Source: an uncultured Acidobacteriota bacterium
GTDB taxonomy: Bacteria > Acidobacteriota > Terriglobia > Bryobacterales > Bryobacteraceae
NCBI GenBank assembly: GCA_902825945.1
Contig: CADECY010000002.1
Span: 62,001 to 126,000 of the forward strand
DNA: 64,000 nt
Direction of reading: 5' to 3'
The notes under the pieces are model-generated. The model did no database searches, was not told where the DNA came from, and was given only the letters and a program-made list of their open reading frames with translations. Of this stretch, positions 29,801 to 38,166 are shown in pieces; within the stretch, counting starts at the first letter, position 1, and every line of letters starts with the position of its first letter. The position numbers were made by a program, and so were the translations under genes.

Positions 29801-30787
29801 TTGACCGATGCGGCGGTGGCTGGCATTTACGGCGGTGCCCCGCCTCCTCCTCCCTCGGTGGCGACAGTCGGTTTGACGCCGTCAACCGTCACCGGGGGCA
29901 CCGGGGTAACCGGATCCGTTACCCTCAGCGGCGCCGCACCCGCGGGCGGAGCCTCGGTGGCACTGTCGAGTTCGAATGGCGCGGCCGTGGTCCCGGCCAA
30001 CGTCACGGTACTCGCGGGGGCGCTAACAGCGAATTTCGCGATTACGACAAACGCAGTCACCTCGGCCCAAATCGCCAACATCACCGCTACCTACAATGGC
30101 TCCGCGCAAGGCACGCTCAGCGTGAATCCGCCTTCTGGTGGCGGAGGATCCGGCCCGGTGGGCTGGTGGAGGCTCGACGAGGGTTCGGGTTCGAGCTCGG
30201 CGGATTCCGGAAGCGGCGGCTCTCCTGGAACGCTGGTCAACGCTCCCTCGTGGACAACCGGGCGTTCCGGCCAAGCGCTGCAACTGAACGGCACGAACTG
30301 GGTCGATCTCGGTAACACCGCGCCGTTGCGGAACCTGACATCGGTCACCGTCTCGGCATGGATCAAGCCCGGCTTGGCAAACCACTACCACCCGATCGCC
30401 GCCTGGGATTCGGGTTCAGTCAATTTCTATGAGTTGACCTTGAAGGACAGCGGATACCAGCCCTTGCAGGGGCCGCGTTTCTCGATCGCCACACCCGCCG
30501 GGCAGGAATCCGTCTTCTTCAACAAGATCGACTGGGATCCGAACCAGTGGTATCTGGTAACAGGCAGCTTCGACAACACGGCAAAGGCCCTGAAGGTCTA
30601 CGTCAACGGCGCGCTCGTGGCGAGCCGGACGCTACCCGCCGGCACGACGATGATGCTGAGCGGCTGGGGAACGCAAAAGGCGTATCTCGGTGGCGACCCC
30701 GGCGACGGATTCCGCGGCGCGCTCGATGACGCCCGGATCTACAATCGCGCGCTGAGCGACACCGAGGTGGCGGCGCTGGCGCAGTAG
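23813..30787 (+). CDS. Giant secreted subtilisin (S8) with beta-repeats and LamG modules
   Basis: This 2,324-residue exported protease has a signal peptide (1-21) and a propeptide-like region (about 25-170). The S8 domain carries the triad Asp196 (VAIIDSGIT), His240 (HGTHVAG) and Ser415 (GTSMAAPH). Beta-sandwich modules and a fibronectin-type segment follow (near residue 760, with YYWRVVAKNA). Then come seven copies of a roughly 90-residue repeat built on VTGGxxVTGTVTLSGPAP, and four LamG/concanavalin-like modules that each begin with a variant of GWWKLDEGTG (near residues 971, 1477, 1796 and 2116). Calx-beta-like repeats and LamG modules normally mediate adhesion or glycan binding, so the enzyme probably acts on particulate substrate outside the cell. 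There is no C-terminal sorting signal. A dyad lies upstream and an S4 gene converges four bases after the stop. Confidence 0.92.
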   Translation: MRTRSLALSLGILTAAPALFGQAHLADSLRAAAPGETVPVFLLLKDQPQREIFQHEESAASFVLDATQRRLRAVSENGTAAEAASARAAAERAIADVRTRAFAMIEAKIQEDQSSVETLLTSLGARKVWRYKAVNMMTAEVRADRLEALAAHPAIAEILPAQTLRTQLASSVPGLGAPAFWSAGWNGTGQSVAIIDSGITANHPAFQGKTVVAQVFLTFGQENEQCFGDDPNSPVDQLGHGTHVAGIVGSLGSFGFENHKGVAPGASLYSLKAAYKGTGPCGGSGLADSRDIQAAIDWLVQNTPVRIANMSLGSQEATDDDALSRYMDSVADVFGVFFSIAAGNGTGCRIHTPGHAYNVMSIANYQTRGTIYSSCNGPTIGGRFKPDVAAPGFGIASTAWNWETGNDYLTLSGTSMAAPHIAGSAALLANGALTDPLAMRAALVNTTDNDGWAADRGWGYANLTTAQSQFTFGRTGQLAGGSSPGSFHLYELPGAGKAKASIAWNRHIVTQNSGVLNDIDLFTYSRDTGAAVTQSADPLQTVQQVVAASGPAVIKVRMITPVLAGGITLEKYGIAFNQAATLRGGPALVPVCTAPAEVATGSAFQLSCTVTNSGDLNAFSTGLTVSLSNGFTGSGTASFGTVNAGSASSSQNLPLTTPVTGGNFTLSYTATSTAFGETFTGVGTVVVNVIGPPGLPTNPVPADLGTALPGPRVLGWSAAPAATSYDVYFGTTAVPPLVTNVTVPGYTPPALAAATTYYWRVVAKNAFGSNSSPTWTFTTVQLTNLSLTTGLVTGGTSVTGTVTLSGPAPPFGAQVTLSSSAPAASVPPFVNVAAGATSANFTVNTSAVASATVATLTATFNGSAQAGLTINPPLPTPATVTFSANPVLGGTPVTGTVTLNVPAWPSNVTVNLSSSAGAATVPASVTIAAGAISANFPITTSTVTARTVANITATLNGTAQGALTLQMPASSLIGWWKLDDGSGTSAFDSSNSANNGTLVNAPAWSAGRVGEGLTLGGTNFVDAGNPAVLRNVTSITVAGWIKPTGTNDGTALLSLDSGSANFYSLNLKDGGSASLQGPSFQILTNQGARTLFSNRTGWNTTQWYFLAGSYDSATRTQKLYLDGALAASTVLPAGSAMLIGGYGTQTVSLGADAGVGYRGSIDDLRIYSAALSDAEIAALFTSAGGPPAVQISAVSLSTPSVTGGMGVTGTVTLSGPAPAGNAVVSVTSSNAAASVPPSVTVNAGATSANFTIGTAAVSSQQSAVITAGYNGSAQATVTVNPAAILSVSLSPGTVTGGASVSGTVTLNGPAPVGNAVVALTSTNTAAPVPVNVTVNAGSTTANFTINTTTVTSSQSATVTATFNGTAQASLTVNPAAAQVAVSSVLLSAPAVTGGTSVTGTVTLNGAAPSGNALVGLTSSNGSAAVPASVTVAAGATSADFTINTSPVASSQSATITAAYNGTAQAILTVNPAASGGTPTLVGWFRLDEGTGNVAGDSSGNGTAGLLTNAPSWIAGRTGQALDFHGGNWVDLGNPAVLRNLTSVTVSAWVKPGGTNGGQAIIAWDGGSWNFYSLNLNDAGSPALRGPSFSIAATTGYETVFFNKTDWDTSRWYLLSGSFDNTAKSLKLYVDGVPVASRTLSASAVMQLPGWGTQKVYVGSDAGSGVRAAIDDVRIYTGALSDAAVLGIFGGVPAPAPSVASVTVSPNPVTGGAAVTGTVTLTGTAPAGNAVVTLSSSNGAATVPPNVTVLAGATSATFNITTTTVASTQSATITATYNGTAQAPLTVNAPSGGGGSPTLVGWWKLDEGTGLTTADSSGNGSTGVLTGSPSWTAGRDGQGLTFNGGNQVDLGNPAVLRNLTSVSVSAWFKPSGTNGGQPLAVWDSGSANFYSLNINDSGSSALRGPSFTVMTTGGVETVFFNKTDWDPAQWYLLTGSFDNASKVMKIHVNGALAATRTLASGASMLLPSYGTQKVYIGGEPGWAARGVIDDVRIYSGALTDAAVAGIYGGAPPPPPSVATVGLTPSTVTGGTGVTGSVTLSGAAPAGGASVALSSSNGAAVVPANVTVLAGALTANFAITTNAVTSAQIANITATYNGSAQGTLSVNPPSGGGGSGPVGWWRLDEGSGSSSADSGSGGSPGTLVNAPSWTTGRSGQALQLNGTNWVDLGNTAPLRNLTSVTVSAWIKPGLANHYHPIAAWDSGSVNFYELTLKDSGYQPLQGPRFSIATPAGQESVFFNKIDWDPNQWYLVTGSFDNTAKALKVYVNGALVASRTLPAGTTMMLSGWGTQKAYLGGDPGDGFRGALDDARIYNRALSDTEVAALAQ
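26160..30784 (+). repeat. Intragenic tandem domain repeats (seven beta-repeats, four LamG modules)
   Basis: Beta-repeats begin near 26160, 26445, 27380, 27665, 27950, 28900 and 29860. LamG modules begin near 26725, 28245, 29200 and 30157. From 28245 onward the unit is LamG + one beta-repeat with a period of about 955 bp. Copies share long identical stretches of DNA, for example around the DLGNPAVLRNLTSV coding segment. Confidence 0.88.
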
Positions 30788-30791
30788 CCGG

Positions 30792-31157
<366 letters not shown>

Positions 31158-31159
31158 TC

Positions 31160-32776
31160 TCACCGCGATTCCCGGTCCTTCAGGAAGTCTTCGTACGGAC
31201 CCTTGAAATCTTCGATTCCATCGGGTCCGAAGTGCCAGATTCGGCTTGCCACTTCGTCCACCACGTCGTGATCGTGGGTGACCAGCAGGACCGTGCCATC
31301 GTAGCGCTGCAGGGCGATGTTCAACGCGTTGATCGACTCGAGGTCGAGGTGGTTGGTCGGCTCGTCGAACAGGAGGAAGTTCGGCTTTTGCAGCATGAGG
31401 CGGCAGAAGATGATGCGCGCGGCCTCGCCGCCCGAAAGGTGATCGGTGCGTTTGGTGGCGTCTTCGCCGCTGAACAGCATCTGTCCGAGCAGCCCGCGAA
31501 GTTCCTGCTGGCCCGCGCGCGGGTCGAACTCGTGCAGCCATTCGAGCAGCGTCATGCCGGGCGTGATCGACTCTTTGTGGTCCTGCGAGAAGTAGCCCAC
31601 CGCCACTTCATGGCCCCACAGGACATCGCCGCCATCGATGGGGAACTCGCGCTCGGGCGGATCGACGTATCCGGTGGCGTTGCGCAGCAGCGATCGCAGC
31701 ATCGTGGTCTTGCCCGCACCATTGCGGCCGAGCAGCGCGATCTTCTCTCCGCGCGCGATCGAGGCGGTGAATTCCCGGATCACCTCGTGCTCGCCATAGG
31801 ACTTCGACAGACCCTTGATCTCGAGCGGATGCCGGCCCGAGGGCTTCTCGTTGACGAAACGGATATACGGCCGCTGGATGTTCGACTTCGCTAGGTCGGC
31901 GGTCTGCAGCCGCTCCACCTCCTTCTTTCGCGACATCACCTGCGACGATCGCGTACCGGCCGCGAAGCGCGCGATGAACTCCTTCAATTGCGCGATTTTC
32001 TTCTCGCGCTGCGCGTTGCTCGCCTCGACTCGCGACCGGATCTGCGTCTTCTGCAGGACCATGTCGTCGTAGCCACCCGTGTAGGTGATGATGCTTTCGT
32101 AGTCGATGTCGGCCACGTGCGTGCAGACTTCGTTGAGGAAATGCCGGTCGTGCGAGATCACGATCAAGCAACCCGGGTAGGCGATGAGATAGCGCTGGAG
32201 CCAGTGGACCGAATCGAGGTCGAGGTTGTTGGTTGGCTCGTCAAGCAGCAGCACGTTCGCCTTGGAAAACAGCGCCTGCGCGAGCAACACGCGGACTTTC
32301 TGGCCGGTTTGCAACTCGGCCATCTTGCGCTCGTGCAGGGGCTCCGGAATGTCGAGACCCTGGAGCAAGATCGCGGCATCGGGTTCAGCCGTGTAGCCGC
32401 CCTCGTCGCCGACGATGCCCTCGAGTTCGCCGAGCCGCATGCCGTCCTCGTCGGTCCAGGAATCCGGATTCTCGTAGAATTTCTCGCGTTCCTGCAGCGC
32501 CGCCCACAACGGAGCATTGCCCATGATCACGGTATCGAGAACGCGATACTGATCGAAGGCGAACTGGTCCTGGCGCAGGATGCCGATCTTGTCCGGACGG
32601 GTGACCGATCCGATCGAAGGCTCGATCTCGCCCGACAGGATCTTCATGAAGGTGGATTTACCGGCGCCGTTCGGACCTGTGACCGCATATCGCCGGCCTT
32701 GCTGAAACGTCGTGGTGACTTCTTCGAATAGGGTGCGCCCACCGTAGCGCATGGTGATGTTGTTTACGGAGATCAA
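31160..32776 (-). CDS. ABC-F family ATPase (YbiT-like ribosome-associated factor)
   Basis: This 538-residue soluble protein has two ABC cassettes and no membrane segment. Cassette 1 has Walker A GPNGAGKST and Walker B VLLLDEPTNNLD; cassette 2 has GRNGAGKTT, signature LSGGEAARI and Walker B FLLFDEPTNHLD. The linker between them is the charged P-site tRNA-interaction motif region (AQREKKIAQLKEFIARF). ABC-F proteins act on the ribosome E site to relieve stalling. The preferred start is the TTG at 32776, which begins at the family-typical ISVNNITMRYGGRTL. An in-frame TTG at 32833 adds 19 residues with no homology. It is followed two bases later by the Hsp15-like gene. Confidence 0.9.
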   Translation of the reverse strand: MISVNNITMRYGGRTLFEEVTTTFQQGRRYAVTGPNGAGKSTFMKILSGEIEPSIGSVTRPDKIGILRQDQFAFDQYRVLDTVIMGNAPLWAALQEREKFYENPDSWTDEDGMRLGELEGIVGDEGGYTAEPDAAILLQGLDIPEPLHERKMAELQTGQKVRVLLAQALFSKANVLLLDEPTNNLDLDSVHWLQRYLIAYPGCLIVISHDRHFLNEVCTHVADIDYESIITYTGGYDDMVLQKTQIRSRVEASNAQREKKIAQLKEFIARFAAGTRSSQVMSRKKEVERLQTADLAKSNIQRPYIRFVNEKPSGRHPLEIKGLSKSYGEHEVIREFTASIARGEKIALLGRNGAGKTTMLRSLLRNATGYVDPPEREFPIDGGDVLWGHEVAVGYFSQDHKESITPGMTLLEWLHEFDPRAGQQELRGLLGQMLFSGEDATKRTDHLSGGEAARIIFCRLMLQKPNFLLFDEPTNHLDLESINALNIALQRYDGTVLLVTHDHDVVDEVASRIWHFGPDGIEDFKGPYEDFLKDRESR

Positions 32777-32864
32777 TTCTTCAGGATAACCCGGCACCCA
32801 TGGTTTACTGCCACGTTTCCGTTTGAGAGACAATAGAGCAAACCTTTGTCAGCCCGCCTCTGCC

Positions 32865-34721
32865 ATGAAGCACCTGGTCACCTGTACGCTCGTTTTCGCG
32901 GCCGTCGCGACCGCCGCGCCTCCACCTCCGGAAAAGCCGAAGCAGGCTCCTCCGGCGGACCTATCGACGATGCCCGCCGAGGTCCACGCGCCGCTGTTCC
33001 AGGCGCCTAAATCGAGGCAAGCGGGCGCGCTGACCGAGAGCGTCACGGCGAACCTTCCAAAACCCGGTTCGGCTGGGAAGATTGCGAGCAAGAACTTCAT
33101 CGACCAGCACATCTTCGGCAAGATCGAACGTGATCGCATCCCCACAGCGCCGCTCGCCGATGACCGCGAGTTCCTGCGGCGCGCAGCGCTCGACATCGCA
33201 GGCCGGCTACCATCGGCAACCGAGGTTCGCGAGTTCCTCGCGGACAAGTCGCCGGACAAGCGATCGAAGCTGATCGACAAGCTGGTGGGCAGCGACGCCT
33301 TCGTCGACAAATGGGCCTATTTTTTCATGGACATGATCCGCGCCAACGGCAAGATGGCGCGCGGCATCGACCTGTTTCACGGCATGGTGCGGGACAGCTT
33401 CGCGGCGGACCGCCCCTACGACGACTTCGTCCGCTCGATCATCGCCGCTTCCGCCAAGAGCAACTACGTCGTGAGCGCCGCCAATCCCATTGTTCGCGAG
33501 CATGTCGAGGGCAAGCCGGGCGAAGAGCTCGACAACGTTCAGCTCACCAAGGTCCATCAGCTCGACACGCATGATGAATTGGCGATCCTCTACGGGAAGC
33601 TCTTCCTCGGCATCAACCTGTCGTGCATTTCCTGCCATGACGGCAAGGGCCATCTCGAAAAGGTCAACGTCTACCTGACTGGCAGGAAGCGTTCGGACTT
33701 CTTCCAGATGGCTGCCTTCATGGGCCGCACGCGCTACGTGCCACACGTCGAAAAGAAGGAAGCCGTGATGGGCCACTTCATGGTGGACGACTACGGCCCA
33801 GGCTACAACACCAAGGGCGACAGCATGCTGCGCATCAAGCGCTTCGGTGGACCCGCGGATCCGAAGTTCATCCTCACCGATGAGAAAGCGCGGCCGGATA
33901 TGATGCCGCGCGAAGAGCTAGCGCGGATGCTCACGGCGCATCCGCAGTTTGCACGAGCCACGGTGAACCTGTTCTGGTCGCGCCTAATGGGCATGGGAAT
34001 CGTGGAGCCGTTTGACGAATTCGACTTGGCGCGCGTTGATCCAGCGAACCTCCCCGCGGGCTGGGAACTGCAGCCCTCGCATCCGGAGCTGCTGAACGAA
34101 CTCGGCACCTGGTTCCAGAAGAAGAACTACAGCATCCAGGCGCTGTTCAAGCTGATCTGCAATTCGAACGCCTATCAGCTCTCGGCGCGATTCCCCGGCG
34201 AATGGGACGAGCGGTACACGCCCTACTATTCGCGCAAGTTCGTCCGGATGCTCGGTGCGGAAGAGTTGCACGACGCGATTGCCACCGCAACCGATCGTCC
34301 AGGTGCGTTTCGATCGGGCCGGCGAGGCACGGGCGACACGGTGACCATGGCGATGCGGCTGAGCGCTCCGCGCGGCACGGGCGAGTTGAAGAGCTTTCTC
34401 CAGGCTTTCGGACAGTCGAATCGCGGGACGCCACCGCGTCCTCCGTCGCCCTCGCCGCTGCAGCCGATCATGATGATGCGCTCTCCGGTGGTGAACGATC
34501 GTGTCCTGGCCGCGAAGGACAGCCGGGTACAACGGCTGCTCGACACGTACAAGGATGACGCGAAGGTCGTGGACGAGTTGTTCCTTGCCACGCTGTCTCG
34601 CGAGCCTTCCGCGGCCGAACGGCAACTCGCCGTCGATGCGATGAAGGCCAATCGCGTGGAGGGCGCTCAGAACGTACAGTGGGCGCTGTTGAACCTGGTC
34701 GAGTTCTTGTACAACCTGTAG
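32865..34721 (+). CDS. Exported DUF1549/DUF1553 protein with CxxCH motif
   Basis: This 618-residue protein has a signal peptide (MKHLVTCTLVFAAVATAA). The DUF1549 domain covers roughly residues 75-290, with the typical phrases FLRRAALDIAGRLPSATE and LSCISCHDGKGH, the latter giving Cys254-x2-Cys257-His258, a heme-c or metal-binding signature. DUF1553 follows (about 350-610: LTAHPQFARATVNLFWSRLMG, LFLATLSREPSAAERQLA). The two domains occur together in planctomycete and acidobacterial genomes. Function is undescribed; a periplasmic cytochrome-like partner is the usual suggestion. The stop and the next gene's ribosome site (GGAG) are adjacent, placing it first in a three-gene operon. Confidence 0.87.
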   Translation: MKHLVTCTLVFAAVATAAPPPPEKPKQAPPADLSTMPAEVHAPLFQAPKSRQAGALTESVTANLPKPGSAGKIASKNFIDQHIFGKIERDRIPTAPLADDREFLRRAALDIAGRLPSATEVREFLADKSPDKRSKLIDKLVGSDAFVDKWAYFFMDMIRANGKMARGIDLFHGMVRDSFAADRPYDDFVRSIIAASAKSNYVVSAANPIVREHVEGKPGEELDNVQLTKVHQLDTHDELAILYGKLFLGINLSCISCHDGKGHLEKVNVYLTGRKRSDFFQMAAFMGRTRYVPHVEKKEAVMGHFMVDDYGPGYNTKGDSMLRIKRFGGPADPKFILTDEKARPDMMPREELARMLTAHPQFARATVNLFWSRLMGMGIVEPFDEFDLARVDPANLPAGWELQPSHPELLNELGTWFQKKNYSIQALFKLICNSNAYQLSARFPGEWDERYTPYYSRKFVRMLGAEELHDAIATATDRPGAFRSGRRGTGDTVTMAMRLSAPRGTGELKSFLQAFGQSNRGTPPRPPSPSPLQPIMMMRSPVVNDRVLAAKDSRVQRLLDTYKDDAKVVDELFLATLSREPSAAERQLAVDAMKANRVEGAQNVQWALLNLVEFLYNL

Positions 34722-34729
34722 GAGCGGCG

Positions 34730-36133
34730 ATGAAACCCAGAGTTGTCGGTGATCTCTTTCCGTCGCGCCGCGATCTGTTGAAGCTCGGCGGTGTTGGACT
34801 GGCTTCAGCGTCACTCGACGCGATCTGGCCGGTCCAGGCGCAGGCGGCGACCGGCTTCAGGGCGAATCCGCGCGGCAACGCCCGCAACGTGATCTTTTAC
34901 GAGTTCGGCGGCGCCATCAGCCATCTCGACTGCTTCGACTTCAAGGAGAGCGCGGGCACGCAAAAGGACTTCGACGTCCGCAGGATCCCAACCGGCATCT
35001 ACCTGCCACATGCGCTGTTTCCGCGAATGGAGAAGATCATGGACCGCGTGGCCATCGTCCGATCGTTCGTGAGCCACGAAGAGGTCCACTTCCGCGGCCA
35101 GTATTATCTGCAGACCGGGCGCCCGTTGAATGTCGCTTTCGCGCGCGAGATTCCGGCGCTCGGGTCGGTGATCGCGCTCGAACTCGAGCAGCGCCGGCGT
35201 GAGGCCGACACGTTCCCCTCCTACATGTCGTTCGCGCTCGAAACCAATCAGGTGGGCGCGCTCGCGACCGGGTTCCTGCCGCCGCGGTATTCGGTGTTCG
35301 ATCTGAATCCAGAGCAGGCGTTGAGGGGAATGGCGCTCGATCAGAAGGCGATCGAGTTGCTCGAAGAGCGGTGGCGCGTGCTCTCCGGACTCCGCGACCT
35401 CGAGCGGGCCCGCATGAAGCAGTACGGCCGCTCGATTGGCGCGTTCGAGGATTTCAGCGTGACGGCGAAGAAGCTGCTCACCGATCCGCGCTGGCCGGCC
35501 GCCTTCCAGCTCACCGATGCCGACCGCAAGCGCTACGGCAACACGACTCCCGGGCTCTCGTGCGCACTGGCGCGCAACGTGCTGCAACAGGACGCGGGCA
35601 CGCACTACATCCACGTTTGCCATCACGGCTGGGATCATCATCGCCGCATCTGGGATCGCTCGGTCGAAGACAACCACTACAGGCTCATCTCGGAAGCCGA
35701 TCCGGCGTTGTCGAGCCTGATCGAGGATCTCGGGGCGATTCCGTCGAAAGCAACGCCTGGCAAGACACTGCTCGATGAAACACTCGTCGTCATGATGGGC
35801 GAATTCGGGCGCACGCCGGGTCCACTGAATCACGTGGCGGGCCGCGATCACCACAAGTTCGTCTTTCCTGCGCTGTTCGCGGGAGCGGGCGTCAAGGGCG
35901 GACTCGTGCTCGGCGCGAGTGACAAAGACGGCCGGACCTGCGTGGATACGGGCTGGGAGAAGAGAGAGCAGCCGCGCATCGAGAACGTGGTGGCGACGAT
36001 CTACTCCGCGCTCGGAATCGACTGGGCCAAAGCGATCCACAACACGCCGTCGCGGCGTGCGTATGCCTACGTGGATCCGCTCGGCGCACCCGGCTACATT
36101 CCGATCGACGAGTTGTCCGGCATCTATGGTTGA
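34730..36133 (+). CDS. DUF1501 protein, Tat-exported
   Basis: This 467-residue protein starts at 34730 behind GGAG. The twin-arginine motif (PSRRDLLKLGGVGLA) followed by a hydrophobic stretch shows Tat export. The remainder is the DUF1501 fold, related to the alkaline phosphatase/sulfatase superfamily: NVIFYEFGGAISHLDCFD near residue 50, HICHHGWDHH-like text near residue 295 (HVCHHGWDHHRRIWDR), and MMGEFGRTPGPLNHVAGRDH near residue 345, which hold the predicted metal ligands. DUF1501 genes almost always accompany DUF1549/DUF1553, as here. It overlaps the next gene by eight bases, so the operon is tightly coupled. Confidence 0.9.
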   Translation: MKPRVVGDLFPSRRDLLKLGGVGLASASLDAIWPVQAQAATGFRANPRGNARNVIFYEFGGAISHLDCFDFKESAGTQKDFDVRRIPTGIYLPHALFPRMEKIMDRVAIVRSFVSHEEVHFRGQYYLQTGRPLNVAFAREIPALGSVIALELEQRRREADTFPSYMSFALETNQVGALATGFLPPRYSVFDLNPEQALRGMALDQKAIELLEERWRVLSGLRDLERARMKQYGRSIGAFEDFSVTAKKLLTDPRWPAAFQLTDADRKRYGNTTPGLSCALARNVLQQDAGTHYIHVCHHGWDHHRRIWDRSVEDNHYRLISEADPALSSLIEDLGAIPSKATPGKTLLDETLVVMMGEFGRTPGPLNHVAGRDHHKFVFPALFAGAGVKGGLVLGASDKDGRTCVDTGWEKREQPRIENVVATIYSALGIDWAKAIHNTPSRRAYAYVDPLGAPGYIPIDELSGIYG

Positions 36134-36905
36134 GCGGCGGGGCGCGGCCCTGCTGATGCTCGCCGGCTTGGCCCTCGCGGCCGAACCGGGAATGGTCTTC
36201 GTGCCTGGCGGAGAGTTCCAGCGCGGACGCACGTTCGACTGGCCCGATGTCCGGCTGCCGTGGTATCCGGAGTGGTTCAAGGACGACGTTCCGGTTCGCG
36301 CGATTCGCGTGGACGCGTTCTACCTGGGCGAATCGGAAGTAACGAACGAACGTTACGCCGCGTTCGTCAAGGCCACGCGTCACCGCGCGCCGTATCACTG
36401 GAAGAAGGGCACGATGCCAGGGGGCAAAGAGAAGCTTCCGGTGGTAAACGTGGATTGGGAAGACGCGCGCGCGTTCTGCGCTTGGGATGGCGCCAAGCGG
36501 CTGCCCACCGAAGCAGAGTGGGAACGTGCCGCGCGCGGACTCGCGGAAGGCAAGATGTTCTCGTGGGGCGATCAGGACCCTACGCCGGAACTCGCCCACT
36601 ACGGCTCGACCAGCGGACCCGCGCCAGTCTGCTCGAAGAAGCGCAACGAGCTCGGACTCTGCGACATGCTCGGGAACGTCTGGGAGTGGACCGCCGACTA
36701 CTACGATCGCCAATACTACGCTTCGGCGCCGGTCGAGAATCCCAAGGGTCCGGACAAGGGCATGTATCGTGTGTTGCGCGGAGGATCGTGGTTCGATGAA
36801 CCGAAGCCGTTTCTCACGATCTCGTATCGAAGCTGGTCGCGGCCGGCGGAGCGTAGCGCGACGATCGGATTCCGGTGCGCGGAGAGCGTCCGCAAGGGGC
36901 GATGA
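36126..36905 (+). CDS. SUMF1/formylglycine-generating-enzyme-like protein, exported
   Basis: The ATG at 36126 (overlapping the DUF1501 stop by eight bases) gives 259 residues with a signal peptide (MVERRGAALLMLAGLALAAE). The FGE-sulfatase domain is complete: MVFVPGGEF, SEVTNERYAAFVKAT, PVVNVDWEDARAFCAW, RLPTEAEWERAAR, GLCDMLGNVWEWT, VLRGGSW and GFRCA at the end. Classical FGEs use a Cys pair to oxidise a sulfatase Cys to formylglycine, but many bacterial SUMF1 domains are non-catalytic or act in other pathways. Only one cysteine (GFRCAES) lies in the catalytic region, so activity is uncertain. No sulfatase gene is in the window; its operon partner DUF1501 belongs to the same broad superfamily. 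Confidence 0.87.
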   Translation: MVERRGAALLMLAGLALAAEPGMVFVPGGEFQRGRTFDWPDVRLPWYPEWFKDDVPVRAIRVDAFYLGESEVTNERYAAFVKATRHRAPYHWKKGTMPGGKEKLPVVNVDWEDARAFCAWDGAKRLPTEAEWERAARGLAEGKMFSWGDQDPTPELAHYGSTSGPAPVCSKKRNELGLCDMLGNVWEWTADYYDRQYYASAPVENPKGPDKGMYRVLRGGSWFDEPKPFLTISYRSWSRPAERSATIGFRCAESVRKGR

Positions 36906-36917
36906 TCGTGACGGAAA

Positions 36918-38144
36918 TCAGGACCGCCGATCAGCCCACAGCCGAAGCGTGAAGCGCTCACCGTCGAGATCAGCGATCAGATCCGGCTCGGTGCCGTTGT
37001 GCTCCCGCATGCCGCGGATGATCTTGCGCGGAATCCCCATGCCCATGTGCTCCATGTAGCCGTAGTCGCGCATGGTGTCTTTGATGAGCTGGTTGCGGGC
37101 GGCGCGGCATCCGGTTCGCATCCGGTCCGGATTGATACCGTTCGGCGGGCGCCCGGGCGAAACGATTTCGAGGCGGTCCGCGTAGATCGACAGTTCGATG
37201 CCGGTTGACGAGAGCAGGTAGTCGCGATGGACGAGCGCGTTCACGACTCCCTCGCGAACCACTTCCACCGGGTAGCGCCAAGTGCGGACCCGGCGTGCTT
37301 CCGCGTCGAGCCCCTCACGCGAGGTATGGCGCCGCAGGAAGTAGAAGCACTCTTCCCATAGTCCGGGTTCGATGACTGACGATGTGGGCCCGTAACGGAC
37401 GAGCGGCGCGTGAAGAGACGCGCGCTCGACGGCGTTGTAGTCCTTTTCCGTCCCCGGATAGACCACCGCCTCGATGGCGGAGTGCGGAAAGAACCGGCCC
37501 GGGTCGCGGCCGAACAAGAGAATCCCCGCGGCGGTCGCGGGTAGGGCGGCGTCGCCTTCCGTCAGGAATTCCGTGTTCAGCAGGAGCGGGACCCACGCGG
37601 CGGGTTCGCCGAGCTCCGGTGCTTCTTGTTGCCGGATCTCGACAAAGTACTCGCGGAGACGGCGAAGGTCGAGATCCCGGACCGAGGAACCGGAGACGGG
37701 TTGCAGCTCCCAACGGACCCCTCCGCGGCGTTGAAACAGGCGCGCCAGTTCTTCGGGGCTCGCCTCACGGCTCTGACTGCCCACGCGAACGTAATAAGTG
37801 CGGTGCTGATCGTGCCAGACGTGGTGAACGTCGAGGCCCCGCGTGACGGTGACAACCGCCACAGACTTCCCGGGACTCACGTCCGGAATGATCTCGAAGT
37901 ATGGCACGATCTCCGGACGGATCTTGTCGCGGCAGGCGTTCATGACCCAGCCTTCCAGATCGGCCCGCGAGATTCCCGCGATGGAGCCGTCGTCATTGAC
38001 GCCGAGCAGGACGCGTCCCCCCTGGAAGTTCGCGAAGGCTGTAATTTCCTTCGCAAAGGCGCGATTATCAGGAGTGTCGCGCTTGAACTCCACGCCCGAG
38101 TTCTCGCCGGCGGCGACCAGACTCAGGAGTTCGGCTTTCGTCAC
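36918..38144 (-). CDS. AlbA_2 (Schlafen-type) domain transcriptional regulator / RecG-like protein
   Basis: This 408-residue protein has an N-terminal AlbA_2 domain (GVEFKRDTPDNRAFAKEI, GGRVLLGVNDDGSIAG) that binds nucleic acid or nucleotide. A middle region (about 150-250) precedes a C-terminal HATPase_c_4-like ATP-binding segment (VVREGVVNALVHRDYLL, EIVSPGRPPNGI) with a winged-helix-like end (YMEHMGMGIPRKIIRGM). Members are often annotated as ATP-dependent DNA helicase-related, but no helicase motors are present. They are probably regulators or defence-linked effectors. It is encoded alone between the DUF1501 operon (converging, 12-bp gap) and the second TonB-dependent receptor. Confidence 0.88.
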   Translation of the reverse strand: MTKAELLSLVAAGENSGVEFKRDTPDNRAFAKEITAFANFQGGRVLLGVNDDGSIAGISRADLEGWVMNACRDKIRPEIVPYFEIIPDVSPGKSVAVVTVTRGLDVHHVWHDQHRTYYVRVGSQSREASPEELARLFQRRGGVRWELQPVSGSSVRDLDLRRLREYFVEIRQQEAPELGEPAAWVPLLLNTEFLTEGDAALPATAAGILLFGRDPGRFFPHSAIEAVVYPGTEKDYNAVERASLHAPLVRYGPTSSVIEPGLWEECFYFLRRHTSREGLDAEARRVRTWRYPVEVVREGVVNALVHRDYLLSSTGIELSIYADRLEIVSPGRPPNGINPDRMRTGCRAARNQLIKDTMRDYGYMEHMGMGIPRKIIRGMREHNGTEPDLIADLDGERFTLRLWADRRS

Positions 38145-38166
38145 TCTGTCATTCTACCGGACACCG

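Noticed and set aside
26160..30784. CRISPR-like regular repeats
   Set aside because: Repeats are hundreds of bases long, lie in frame inside one coding sequence and encode known domain types, so they are protein modules, not CRISPR.
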